From positions 20,418,474 to 20,482,473 of the forward strand of contig OX155951.1 in NCBI GenBank assembly GCA_944548615.1: DNA of 64,000 bases, in the 5' to 3' direction. Below are positions 42,893 through 53,830 of the stretch, in pieces. The DNA comes from Micropterix aruncella (Eukaryota > Arthropoda > Insecta > Lepidoptera > Micropterigidae). The notes below the pieces were generated by a model. The model was given only the letters and a program-made list of their open reading frames with translations. It ran no database searches and was not told where the DNA came from. A program made the position numbers and the translations under genes. Each line of letters opens with the position of its first letter. Position 1 is the first letter of the stretch.

Positions 42893-42948
42893 CACACCCA
42901 CCTTGTCTCTTTCTCTCTCCTCTCTCTCTCACACACACACTCACACAC

Positions 42949-42985
<37 letters not shown>

Positions 42986-43028
42986 CACACACCCTGTGTG
43001 TTGTGTGTGTGTGTATGTGTGTGTGTAT
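42893..43028. repeat. Microsatellite switching from AC to GT
   Basis: CT repeats, then about 60 bp of AC repeats with interruptions, then ccc at 42990-42992, then about 35 bp of GT repeats. Around the switch, cacacaacacaca is inverted as tgtgtgttgtgtg, so the tract is a large palindrome. Confidence 0.9.
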
Positions 43029-43183
43029 TTAATACATAACCATTATTTAATAATAATAAATAAAATACAAACGAAGCTGCCATGGACCGACCGGTTGTAG
43101 GTAGGTTTAGGACAGTTGTCTTGCCACATGTGCCACAGCGGTCACCTTACCATCCATTCACTCCCCCTTCAAAGCTATAGAAT

Positions 43184-43420
43184 TTAAGATGCGGAAATCG
43201 CGGTTTTGGATATTTTTTCTAGGATGGTGTTGATTATTTTCCTAGAGAGACCAAGATCTTTAAAGAGGTGAAACAGAGATTTAGCTGGTAGGCCACGAGC
43301 GCCAACTTCCACCGCGTGTAGGTTAACAGTGAAGATTGTCATATAAAGTAATAATAATAAAGTAGTCACAGATTTTATTTTATTTTTCCTTCTTTGTTTA
43401 CCTGCCGTGTTGCCTATCAA
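43184..43420 (-). pseudogene. LINE-associated C-terminal fragment
   Basis: The 78-codon frame includes NLHAVEVGARGLPAKSLFHL, FKDLGLSRKIINTILEKISK, TAISAS. The motif A-V-EVGARG-x-A-S-LLK-LGL-R-xxxALE is one I recall from proteins annotated as reverse-transcriptase-like in several invertebrates, near the C-terminus. The flanks hold no RT motifs. Assignment to a clade is not possible from this piece. Confidence 0.5.
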
Positions 43421-43738
43421 AAAAACAACAATTATACTGTACTAGGAGTTGTACCTAACTAAATTGGCCCCACCGCAATAGTCATGTGGTTATTATCCCT
43501 AACTACAATTTATATATACTTTGTATATGTATATGGACATAATTTATATGTCTATTCTTTAAAGCGGGAGCGATGTGGAATAGTCTGGACGGACAAAAGA
43601 GATCCAAATCCATTGAAATATCTGGCTCCTCATTTTCTAAAATTCTACGAGAGTTACAATGTTCGGATATTAATAATACTTAAGCCTCACTAATGAACTA
43701 TATGTATCTACTTCAAAATGCACACTTTTTTCTGATAT
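43421..43738. other. No feature recognised
   Basis: AT-rich DNA; a short open frame (43484-43693) has no motif. Confidence 0.4.
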
Positions 43739-44640
43739 TTAATAATAATAATAATAATAATAATAAACTCTTCATTTGCACTTAACCCCTCCTATCGCGG
43801 GGTAAAAATTTAGTCGTCACTTCTGCCAGGGACAGTTTTGCGCGTGAAGTCGATGGCCTTGAGAAAAACGACCATAGCTTTTAAACTACTATACGGATCG
43901 TAAAAAGAATAACTGTAAAATGATCGCATTGAAATTTGAAATTTATAATATTATAACCTTATCTCGTCAAACAATTAAGATAATAATGAATAAATATTTA
44001 AAAAGTTGGCATTTTACGCAGCGCGGAGAGCCCTAACCAATATTGGTTAGATACAATTTTAGCATTTGTAAGCGTCTAACCAAAAATGGTTAACTCAAAT
44101 AGGAAGGGTTAATTATTATACAAAAAGGCGAGCTTATTGCCACACGGCAATGTCTTACAACTAACTTAAACACAGTGGTCTATATGCGCATTGTGAAAAT
44201 AAAGATTATTACATAAAATACAGGCCGTCTGCATAAAATACATACTTGTGGAAGAATTTAAATCTAATAATGCCCGAGGAGAGGAAATTGGGAGAGGTAG
44301 AGGAGAGGAAGGGAAGAACTGGTTACTTCTTAGAAAGGTAGTAATCCTTACGGTGAGCCTTAAACGATGGTAAAGAAGGTGAGTTTTGTATGTTTGCTGG
44401 GAGATAGTTCCAGAGGTTTGTACCATGGAGACAGAAAGAATAGGAATCGAAATCACTATTATGACTCGGAATTTTTAGTAAACTGTCAGAGGCTGACCGA
44501 AGTACGAGACCGTGGGAACTTAGTGGTTAAGAAAGCTCGTGGAGATAGGATGGTGTTAATTAGGAGAGTACAAGTATATGAGAGCAAGTATATGAACATT
44601 TCTTATATGTCAAATGTCATATTTAGCCTAAATGTCTAAG
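43739..44640 (-). mobile_element. LINE 3' end split by a piggyBac-like MITE
   Basis: On the plus strand: TAA repeats (43741-43765), aaactcttcatttgcac, the MITE, then ttattatacaaaaaggcgag and cttattgccacacggcaatg. This matches the LINE at 51337-51430 (taataattaaagcctttatt, acaaaaaggcgagcttattg), whose site is uninterrupted. Further in, frames resembling W-x-LP and FK motifs (PWYKPLELSPSKHTKLTFF) mark the ORF2 end. 5'-truncated near 44640. Confidence 0.75.
43786..44108. mobile_element. PiggyBac-like MITE, 323 bp, TTAA target
   Basis: The ends CCCCTCCTAT and, reversed, CCCTTCCTAT lie directly inside TTAA (43782-43785 and 44109-44112). The 10-bp inverted repeats (one mismatch) and TTAA duplication fit piggyBac. 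The inside contains the palindrome taaccaatattggtta near 44034. No transposase. The related LINE copy at 51337 gives the empty-site structure. Confidence 0.85.
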
Positions 44641-45408
44641 ATTAAACTTATATGGGGAAAAAAAATGCGTTTTGAAAATAATTTCCTCGACTGCACCTGC
44701 CATTATTGTGTCTGTAACTTAGGTTAGCATAGTGTATTCAAAATTGTCGATATTGTTTATCTCTATGTTAATGTCGATGAAAATCAAAAAATAAATAAAT
44801 AAATACATTATTAAAATAAGCTGGTCCGAGTCGTCACGGACTATTCATTTGTGTATCCCCCCCCCCCCCCCAGTATTAAGAACTTCTTATCTCCTAGTGT
44901 GGGAAGAGACAGAAGAAGACAACGGAAGAATATATGCATGTATACAAGTTTCTTTTATCTGTCGATGAGACGGGCGGCAGGCTCCGTGGCTCTTTGTTCT
45001 TTGTAGGGAACTTCGCCGACTGGGACGTTTACAATGGCTTCTTGTATCGCACACAACTTTAATGAAAGGCGCGCTACGAGCAAAAGTTGAAATTGGACAG
45101 GTAAACAATAAGTTGGACGTTTATTAGGATTCGCTGAATTAACTTTTTAAATGCAACCGGGCGTATGGGGTCGTGTCGCTGACCGACAAGACTCGACGAG
45201 ATTATGAGATATAGTAATTAGACGTATTTTATATTTTTTCATATAGACAAATTATTAGACGACGACATTTCTATTGAATTTCTTAGTTTGGAATACTTAA
45301 TTTTTTTCACCATTCCGATTCAGTACGATAACAGCGATTAACCGTATATACGATATCTCGGCCGATCACTATCGACCAGCGCGAAAGGACAAAGTAATCC
45401 AGTGTCTA
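44641..45408. other. No feature recognised
   Basis: AT-rich DNA apart from a GC-richer part at 44960-45110. It has a poly-C run (about 15) at 44859 and a small hairpin gtccg-agtcgtca-cggac at 44823. Confidence 0.4.
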
Positions 45409-45418
45409 GCAACTATAG

Positions 45419-46103
45419 CTGTCAACTACAACGGGTGAACCTGTCACCTCAGGCAGTTTTAACGATATTAGATCGTTCTGTCTCCTGTGAGGTGAACCTA
45501 GAAGAATCAAGACGAAAACAGTCCATCATCTAGTTACGCCACTTGCATCTAAGAAGCCAACGCCTTACCGCGAGATAACCAACCAGGTTAATCACCCATC
45601 GGGCCGAAACTCGTGCCCTTAATTTCAGTAGCAACCAGATTACTCCGATCTCCCGACTGGTTACAGGTTCGAGGTCGCTTTCGCAGTCCTCTCCCTTACG
45701 TAGCGGTGATTGGGTGTCTACCAGATCTATCGCGGACCACGGCATAATTTACCCGGCTGTTCACTCGGTATTGGGTAGCCGATTGGTCGTTTCAAGAGTA
45801 GTTGCCGTAAGGTGAACAACTACCCCCGCTCAATAGGATACAGTACTATTTCCAGACTCTCCCGGCTATCAGTCGGAATGCACAATCGATTGGATGACGT
45901 AGCTCGGTGCGCAAGCCGTCTAGGAGCGCATGAAGGTTTACTCTTAGGGGAAACTGGTCGGCAGGCAAAACACCTACCCTGGCTCGCACTTCTGAGTGGA
46001 GGCCGCCGAATGGGTGTTGACCCGTGAGTTTGACTGACCCTGCTGAACACATGGGTCTTAAAGGCTAAACTGCAACAGGGCCTATTTGACTGGCAGTTCA
46101 ACT
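45419..46103 (-). mobile_element. R07 copy 8, full length, 685 bp
   Basis: Flanked by GCAACTATAG at 45409-45418 and 46104-46113. Form 1 in both halves: constant end tgtcaactacaacgggtgaa at the left, stem gaccc-loop-gggtc at 46036-46057. This is one of the best preserved copies and serves as the reference for the middle part. No coding sequence: short open frames seen here differ from those of the other copies by stops and shifts. Confidence 0.82.
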
Positions 46104-46113
46104 GCAACTATAG

Positions 46114-47015
46114 ACGAGAAAAACTATATTAAAGACCCTCTTCAAAGACACAAGGTCCCGATACCATGTTTGCTACAGTGCCGATTCAGGACCCTTTTAT
46201 CCCTTTTATCCCTTATATCACTTTATTGCTTCTGAGGGCTAATAAATTAATCTACAAAATGTTGCCTGAAAAAATTGATTCACTCTGGTGAAAGTCGTCA
46301 ACTTAAGTTGTATTATTTTGTTCTCTGAGCCATTGGCCAACCTAAAGTAAAAAAACGGGATATTTTTGACTGCTGAAATATTTTTTATCAAGGAAATAAG
46401 TAAAATATTTTACAATATACAAATAAAAAAAAATTACTATTTTATGCATTGTTTTACAGTTTATTTTAAATGTAGATACTAATGAATTCTTATAGCAGCA
46501 CTGAAAAACTTTTTAAAGCAGCACTGAATCCGGCGCATCAAGTGTCTTTACCATATAGTTTGATAGCATAGATAGATTTGTGAATGTCGAATTACCAGAC
46601 CATAATGGATGTTGTGCTTCAGAGAGCCTATTCTTGATTTCTCGAAACAATTTCGCAATCGCTGATGATATTGCCATAAGCCTTTAATTTTCTGTATCCG
46701 ATTTACACTCAGATTTCAAGATTGGGCAGATATGTGTTGTTTTTTAGACGTCCGGGTGCATTTAGAGGGAGATTAATTATATATTTCAAAGGATATTGGA
46801 CAGTATCACTACATCCTTTTAGAACATAATTAACCCTCTGCACTGGCACGGCGCCGCTACGGCTCCCGGGAAGTTTATTGCGTCCACTAGTATTTTCGTA
46901 GTATTTAGGGAGTATTTTTTTACTTTTTTGGTATTATATTTCGTGGTATAAAAATGGTATTTTTCAACATGTAGGTTAGAAAAAATCAGTTGAGTCATCC
47001 CAATTACAATGGACT
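46114..47015. other. No feature recognised
   Basis: AT-rich DNA. A patch near 46840-46870 is GC-rich (cactggcacggcgccgctac). No gene. Confidence 0.4.
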
Positions 47016-47023
47016 CTCTAGAT

Positions 47024-48032
47024 CAGCTTTACTCAACCTTTTTTTTTCTCGGGCCAAATACGAGTGAGTGCTACATCAGACGGGCCGCAACAACCTATAT
47101 TACAATAAATCCACAGAAGACGTTAATAAAACTCAACTTTTAAACGTAATCATTTATTTAAAACTAATGAGATTGTTGCCATTGCCTACTTTTGACAATT
47201 TTATCTAGATCCGGCTTATAATTGCTACATGCTACTCTCAACTCGTCATCAAGGTGTGAATCAGTATTGCATATTTCATTTTAGAATAAGACGATTCACA
47301 GAGGTAAGTTGATGCAAACAACGTCAACAGCAAGTGTGCACAATTTTTCAAGGTTTCATAATTAACGGGTACTAATTTCCAAAATTCTTCATATTCTTTT
47401 ACTTCTCTTTTCTCTTTAAAATTGCTTCCAGATTTGTGTCGTTTTTAAATTCAATAAATTCATCCACTAATTTTGCATTCTTAAATCCAAATGCAGTCAG
47501 TTGCGTGATTGTGGCTATTTGTAAGTGCCATGGATTTTCGATTAGCAAGAAACATTTCTTGATTTTTCTTAAATCCTGAAATTTGCGCTTGAATTCCTTG
47601 CTTAAGGAATCTAAGTAATTAGAAATTAATACATAGTTTTGTAGGGAAACATCAATGCCATCTTGTTGAGCCTTTACCATTGTTGGAAAGTTGTGCAGTT
47701 TTTATTTTGTATTTCTTCTATGTACAAGTCCAGTTTATCTTCGAAAGCAAATACTTGACTCATCTGAGAAATAATTTTATTTTCTCCCTGTAAACCACGA
47801 TTGAGTTCACCAAGTTTTTCTGTCACATCGCAAAGAAAAGCTAAAATACACAACCAACTATCATTTTCAAGTTCACTGCAAACTTTATCATTCTGTTGTA
47901 AAAATAAAATAATTTCATGTCGCAACGAGTAAAACTGTTCCAGGACTTTTCCTCTACTGAGCCACCTTCGGGCCGCAAAGAAAAGGTCGGCGGGCCGCAT
48001 GCGGCCCGCGGGCCGCAGGTTGAGTATGGCTG
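47024..48032 (-). mobile_element. hAT element, 1009 bp, 8-bp TSD, deleted
   Basis: The ends CAGCTTTACTCAACCT (47024) and, reversed, CAGCCATACTCAACCT (48032) agree at 14 of 16 positions. CTCTAGAT is duplicated at 47016-47023 and 48033-48040. Just inside the right end is a GC-rich palindromic stretch (gcatgcggcccgcgggccgc). It includes the C-terminal third of a hAT transposase in minus orientation. Full elements are usually near 3 kb, so most is deleted. Confidence 0.92.
47190..48000 (-). pseudogene. hAT transposase C-terminal part, broken
   Basis: Three frame segments: (1) RWLSRGKVLEQFYSLRHEII, FLCDVTEKLGELNRGLQGEN, AFEDKLDLYIEEIQ; (2) SNYLDSLSKEFKRKFQDLRK, ENPWHLQIATITQLTAFGFK; (3) EYEEFWKLVPVNYETLKNCA, LFASTYLCESSYSKMKYAIL. 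This is the ZBED5/GTF2IRD2-like type of hAT transposase. Segment 3 is the hATC dimerisation domain with the STYLCE-S-M motif. Frameshifts near 47677 and 47400 and later stops show it is dead. The zinc finger and first catalytic residues are absent. Confidence 0.88.
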
Positions 48033-48033
48033 C

Positions 48034-48180
48034 TCTAGATGATCAAGTATGCTTGTCAAGCTACGCGTATGGGATGGCAGTGTGGGATGGCAGGGGATCG
48101 TAGACCGCAGGATATATGCAAATATATATTTGTTAATATTTACCAAAAATGCCTACTTTTGCATGCTTGATCGTCTAGAA
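48034..48180. repeat. Short inverted repeat beside the hAT target
   Basis: tctagatgatcaagtatgc (48035-48053) is inverted at 48158-48177 (gcatgcttgatcgtctaga), 17 of 19 positions. The hAT element inserted into the left arm, duplicating CTCTAGAT. Confidence 0.6.
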
Positions 48181-49661
48181 AGCCTATAGGATGTTTATGG
48201 TATTTTAATAATATTTTTTTAGTATATTAGTGGTATTCTCATACTATGTTTAAAGTATTTTTATGGTAATAAAATGGCATTTTTCCAATATTATGTAGAA
48301 AAATTCATCGAGTAAAACGGGTTAGGCATTCATCAGGGCCAAGGAAAGCATCACTTAGATTCAATGGTAATGACTACCCCGTCATTGAGATCACGATGAT
48401 TTTACTTAAACAAAATGCTCTATCGAAACGTCATACCTTTACGAAACTCCAATGACTTCGGCAGCCACACATAATATTATATTTCAGTAACTGCAGCCTT
48501 TACTTCTGTCGCTTTTACTCGTATTGCCTACTTACTTTCCGCTCCTCGAAAAATGGAATTTCTTTCAGGCGTTCGTCACGTTTGCAAGAATCTCAACTTC
48601 TAATGGCTTTTCGCCAGAACTTTTGCTTACCGTCTCAACTGAACTCTGTGTGGTGCGGGTACAACTCTTCCACTATTTATATCATAGTTTTCATTGAATA
48701 TTTATGATACGGTTTTAGTCTATCTTTACGGCTAAAGCGGAATTTTCGCGATGAAACTATTAAAACATTTCACAAAAACCGGTAATAAAAATAATTATGA
48801 ATACAATATTTCAATTTATTTAACGGCAGTCGTGTTTTTTATTATTTTTTTATATTTATTTGTCTTCATATATCACAACAGGTTAAGAGCAGGTATATAT
48901 TGATGTTTGTAACGTTATGACTAACTTTGCAATAAAATAAGGAAAATCTCAACTCAAAAAGGTATACATAGATTCAAACCCTACTTAATTCAAATGATTC
49001 AAGTTTTCAGGGGAAGCAATAAACAACCTGTTGCAACCCTAGATTTTGTTCGTATATTACCTCTGGCCATATCTGATCTTAAAATATTAAAAAAAAATAT
49101 TTGCATTAAATTTTAAACTCGAAACCTTAAGAGTCATTCAATTTTCTTATTCGGATAATACAGATTTAAGATTTCTTTGGTATAATACACATTATGTACA
49201 CGTCATATGCAATTGGATAATGTCAATCTTAAATCCAAAATATTTCTATGTACTATTCGCAATGCATCATCACATCTACATATTTCCATTAAAAATACAT
49301 TTAAATTATGAAAAACAATATCTGACGAATATATGTAGCTAGGTTACTAAATTTAATGATTTCTTGCAAAATTCTGTACCTATTGGGAATGAAATTTAAA
49401 GAAAAAACCATTTTCGTAGTCTTTATTGAAGACGTCTTGCTTAATATTGAAAACCATCATGATTTGATAAATTATATAAAATAATCTGCTAAATTATATT
49501 AAATTAATCCTATATAAAATTTATCAAAAAGAGTATCATGCTTCCTAACTTTAAAAAAAAGCTAAGCATGTATTATTCATAAATAGGGGATCAAATCAAT
49601 AGATATATTATCCGCGAATAGCGCATATTGAATGTTTGTAATTAAAATTAATTTATTTACT
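48181..49661. other. No feature recognised
   Basis: About 1.5 kb of AT-rich DNA with no supported coding or repeat signal. Confidence 0.4.
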
Positions 49662-49800
49662 TACTACACGACTACCCAAATAAAAGAATTGTTATGTGTT
49701 TAGGACTCATCTTTGTATGTTTTTCGTTTCATTATTTCACGATGACTTCTAAATGCTTGAACCGATTTAGAGATGTGGGGTAACGTTAGACTCGCTATCT
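49662..49800 (+). repeat. Dispersed repeat E, copy 1
   Basis: Shares acgactacccaaataaaag, ttaggactcat-tttgtatg and acttctaaatgcttgaaccg, atttagagatg with 50086-50200. The text tgaaccgatttag is common in lepidopteran Helitron-like repeats. Confidence 0.7.
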
Positions 49801-50085
49801 AACCCCGAGTATCATAGGGTATCGTGCGGCGACTTCTTGCTCTCATATACGAAGAAAGCAGCGTCTTCAATATAAATCGCCGTGTCGACAGTCATCATTT
49901 GAGAGTTTAGTGTTTTTCGTTCTTCTTCTTCGCGGCCTTCAGGATTAAACTAGGTAGGCCGAGTACGAAGAGAAGTATTTGTAATATTAATTTAGCAAAA
50001 TAAATTATACAACATGTTCAATTGTTACTCTCGATAAAATATTACCTATTTTCAAATAACCGTTTTTGGTCCTTACAAATTTATT
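49801..50085. other. Spacer between repeat E copies
   Basis: AT-rich DNA without recognisable features. Confidence 0.4.
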
Positions 50086-50200
50086 ACATGACTGCCCAAA
50101 AAAAGTAGTTTTATATATTTAGGATTCATGTATGTACATATGTTCCACGTTCCATAACTTCTAAATGCTTGAACCGATTTAGAAGTGAGATTAAGAACAT
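50086..50200 (+). repeat. Dispersed repeat E, copy 2
   Basis: atgactgcccaaaaaaagta, ttaggattcatgtatgtac and acttctaaatgcttgaaccg, atttagaag align with copy 1 in the same orientation, about 425 bp apart. Confidence 0.7.
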
Positions 50201-51336
50201 TATGGCTATAAATTATGGTACAGCATATGCCTATACAGGTTTAAAGATCACGGTAGTATTTACGATTTCTAAATAGGGTTCCGTATTTTTCCGTAAGATA
50301 AGTACGAGTTAAAAATGCCGAGTTTTTCTCACTTTTGCGACTTTCTCATATTTATTCATAATATTCATAGTTTTACCAAATGAGATTTTTATATTATATA
50401 AAAGAAATTTCAATGTGATCAACACACATTTATTCTTTTTATGGTTTCTGCAATAGTTCCATAGTTATAGTACTTTTTGTCGAGCGCGGCGATATTGCAA
50501 GAAATTCCAATAAATTGCCGCGGTCTGCCATGAACTTATGCCGCTACTCGAAATGTTAAGCACAATAACCATTCTGAAATCCGAAACCGACCATGGTCTA
50601 TTGGAGCTAATAAAATCAAACAAATATTTACTTTATTGACTTTAGCAACAACGATGAAATATGTGTCTAAATGTTATGCCAAAATTGTATTTTTTTTTTA
50701 ACTATTCAAATATTATTATTTCTAGTATATCTTCAATTTCGGACATATTATGTATTTTCATTATAATATTATATATTCCAGGAAATAACAGTTCTCGTAT
50801 AGTTATTTTTTCCGTAAATTCTGGTTTTCGATAGATCGCGCTTTACTAAAAATTTCGTTTCGTCGCCTGACGTGACGCCAAAAACCGCAAAAGTAACGTT
50901 AGCCTATACGTTGCAAGTTAAGGGGAATTTACAATGACTGAACTCTCGAATTTCCGTGGTTTTTTGGCTATAATTTTCGTAGAAGTTACCAAATCTGAAA
51001 TAATGTTAAATCAATGTGTGTTTTTACAGTATTAGCTTCATTCTACAAAACTTCTATGTATGCCAATCTGCAGCTCAGGAAGAAATTTGGAGAGGAATAT
51101 TTCTCGAGAGTAAATGAAAATAATCAAGATAACTTCGCTATCTAATCGCTATACGGAGAGCTTGTGGCTGGTTTTAGGTCAAACTCATAAAGCATTTTTC
51201 TATTCATGCATTTTGATGTGTCATAACAATAAAAGGTCCGAACTGTCTCATTCATGTACGTCTTCAGCAACCTTTTTTCAGTAGCCTATTCGAAGAAAAT
51301 TGCAAAACACATTTAAGGTCGACTAACCTAACTAAT
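50201..51336. other. No feature recognised
   Basis: About 1.1 kb of AT-rich DNA with no supported signal. Confidence 0.4.
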
Positions 51337-52500
51337 AGTAATAATAATAATAATAATAATAATTAAAGCCTTTATTTGCTTTAACAAAAAGGCGAGCTTA
51401 TTGCCCAAGAGCAATATCTTACAGCTAACCTTAGCCTAGTGGAATAACATGTTATGGGGTAAAAATAAACTAATAAATTAAATTTTAATCATTTAAATTC
51501 AGCAGGAAAAAAACAATAAATTTAAGAAAAAACAAACAATGACCCAGGAGACGCAATAGGGAGGAAAAAATAAGGAAAAGTTTATGAGCGTGGGCTCAAT
51601 AAGGAAAAGTTTATGAGCCTGCGTTTGAAGCAAAACAAACTAGGTGCTATTCTTACATGCGTGGGTAAAGCATTCCAGAGACGGGCTCCACGTACAGAGA
51701 AGGAGCACGAGAAGAAATCACTACTGTGACTAGGGATCGAGAGCAGTAGATTGTCTTCAGATCTCAGAGGGCGCCCGTGAGAAGATAGAGGTTTGAACCT
51801 ACTTATAAGATAGTTCGGAGCGGCCCCCTTCAGGATACTGAAGAGCAATCCTAGGACTTTCGTATCTCTCCTTTCTTGGGTCGTCAGCCAGTGAAGTCTC
51901 CTTCTGTACTCCGTAATATGGTCAAACATTCTTAGGTCGTAAATGAATCGAATGCAGACATTTTGCAGCCTTTCTACCCTGGTGGCTAGATCTTCCTTGA
52001 TGCCGAGAAAGGCAACATCTGAATAATCAAGGAGAGGGAGGAGAATAGATTGGCAGATTGTGATTTTGCTTTCCTCGAGTAGAAATTCTTGAGTTTCTTT
52101 ATTGCATGAAAGCGACCAAAGAGTTTACGTCTCATCTCCTCGATGTGTGGCTACCACGTAAGATTTTGGTCGAGGTATACACCAAGATTTTTAACCTGAG
52201 AGCTGATTGGGACCTCATCCGCACCTATGCCAATCCTTGGTAAAGAGTTTATGTCGATCCTCGAGGTGAAATAGCTGCTTCCGATTATGATAGCTTGAGT
52301 CTTGGATGGATTTAGGAGCAAGCCATGGGATTTCGACCAGTCAGATATCATCGCAAGATCAGCGTTAACAGAAGCTATAGCCTCGTCAATATCTTCTGGG
52401 CGACAGTGGGAATAGACTAATAGCTGTAAACAAACTGGCTGACAGATTGTGCTAAAATTCGACTCGACCAATAAATACATTGCTATCTTGTTTGTAGCTA
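51337..52500 (-). mobile_element. CR1/Jockey-type LINE, 5'-truncated
   Basis: The tail is TAA repeats at 51337-51362 (3' end of the element), followed by a 3' UTR with aaaggcgagcttattgccca and the ORF2 C-terminal half. This is the longest LINE coding remnant after LINE-1 and the best-preserved one here. A 21-bp segment (aataaggaaaagtttatgag) is duplicated at 51570 and 51599. Confidence 0.88.
51582..52480 (-). pseudogene. LINE ORF2 from just after YADD to the C-terminus
   Basis: The translation begins at LQLLVYSHCRPEDIDEAIAS, then NADLAMISDWSKSHGLLLNP, KTQAIIIGSSYF, VKNLGVYLDQNLTW. A stop follows (W*P), and a frameshift near 52080. It then reads ITICQSILLPLLDYSDVAFL, LATRVERLQNVCIRFIYDLR, EYRRRLHWLTTQERRDTKVL, HGRPLRSEDNLLLSIPSHS and VRGARLWNALPTHVR. 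W-S-GL-LNP-KTQ-I-IGS is RT motif D-E of CR1/L2-type elements. It starts at the truncated YADD box, so the catalytic palm is missing. Confidence 0.9.
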
Positions 52501-53309
52501 GACTGTTTTAATGAACGATTTCCATGGCACTAAATGAGTCGAACCAAATTGAATTAAAGGAGAAGATGTTATTTAATAATTATTAATGTTTATATGCAGT
52601 TTATATGCAGTATATACTAGTCCATTCAGAATGCGACAACCATGCTATTTATTAAATAAATATATTTGAATTTTATCGCATAAAGATTTACATAGATAAA
52701 TATATTTGAATATTTGCATAACGTTCCCACGTTAATGCAAATACCAATGTCAGTTGTACAGTTTACCCTGGATAATCGTATTTGCAACGATGTTCGTGAC
52801 GCCAAAACGTCAATTGCCACCAACCTAATGTGGTAAAACCCGTTTTCAATTATTTTGTAATATTTAACAGCGGCGATTGTCTTCGATTTCATAGACTGTA
52901 CCTATGATATCTAACCAGACCCGCTGAAATATTAAAGTTTCACGGTTCATTCGCGTGAAACCGCTTCACGCCTACAATCACGTCGCCATGTCACGTCGCG
53001 ATGCTTTTTTAATAATAAATATTCCATGCCATAAAGCTGGAACCGACGTGCCCTGCCTTAACAAGCGCTCTCTCTCTCTGAATACGCCCCACTGTGAAAT
53101 GTAAATATATGCGAACGTCAGCACAGCGTCTAACGCACTACACGGCATGCTGTGCTCGACCAATTATTATCGGCATCCCTAAAGTTACTTCTCTCTATGC
53201 CGTACATTCGACGAAAGCTCTGAAACATAAATACAGAACAGAGAAGTGAGTTAGAAAAGATAAATAAAGCAGTATTTATATGAAACGTACAAACGCAAGC
53301 CCTGGGAGG
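52501..53309. other. No feature recognised
   Basis: Mixed DNA with a short CT repeat at 53070. No coding, RNA or repeat signal supported. Confidence 0.4.
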
Positions 53310-53830
53310 TAGCGAATAGTTTCGAGCAACTTTGGCCATATGATCCACCGTGTGTTTGGGTCGACCCAACTCACAATTCAGCTTCTATTTAGGAGCCTCC
53401 TCGTGCGAGGGACTACCGCGGAAAGGACTCTTGCATCCCATGCCTCACAGCTTGTGGGTCGGTTCCCCCTGGGGGAAGGCCTTCCAGCGCTACTTGACGG
53501 TTTGCGGCATCAGCGATTCGGTTGTGGACTGTGACTAATTATTGAAGGAGGGTGGAGACTATGAAAATATACTGTTTCCTTAGCAGCGGGGTTGAATATT
53601 GACATGTTGTCATGCCGCTCTAGAAACGACCTGTAAGCCACCCGATCCCGTGTGACATTAGTCCGCGATAAATTAAAATTAAATTACCGCTGTAATACAA
53701 CCGGTAGAGGCCGCGAAAGCGACTTCGGTCCTGTAACCAGTCGAGAGGAGCAAGGTATCCTGAAGGTTAATTCTAGACGGAGATATCCTGCCAAAACTGG
53801 TAGCCAGGGGGCGAGTTGGCCCATTGGGTT

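Noticed and set aside
42830..43100. Open frames rich in Thr-His or Val-Cys
   Set aside because: They are translations of the AC/GT microsatellite.
45666..45676. ggttcgaggtc in R07 as a tRNA-like B box
   Set aside because: It lies on the antisense strand relative to the proposed R07 transcript and has no matching A box or T-stem pairing.
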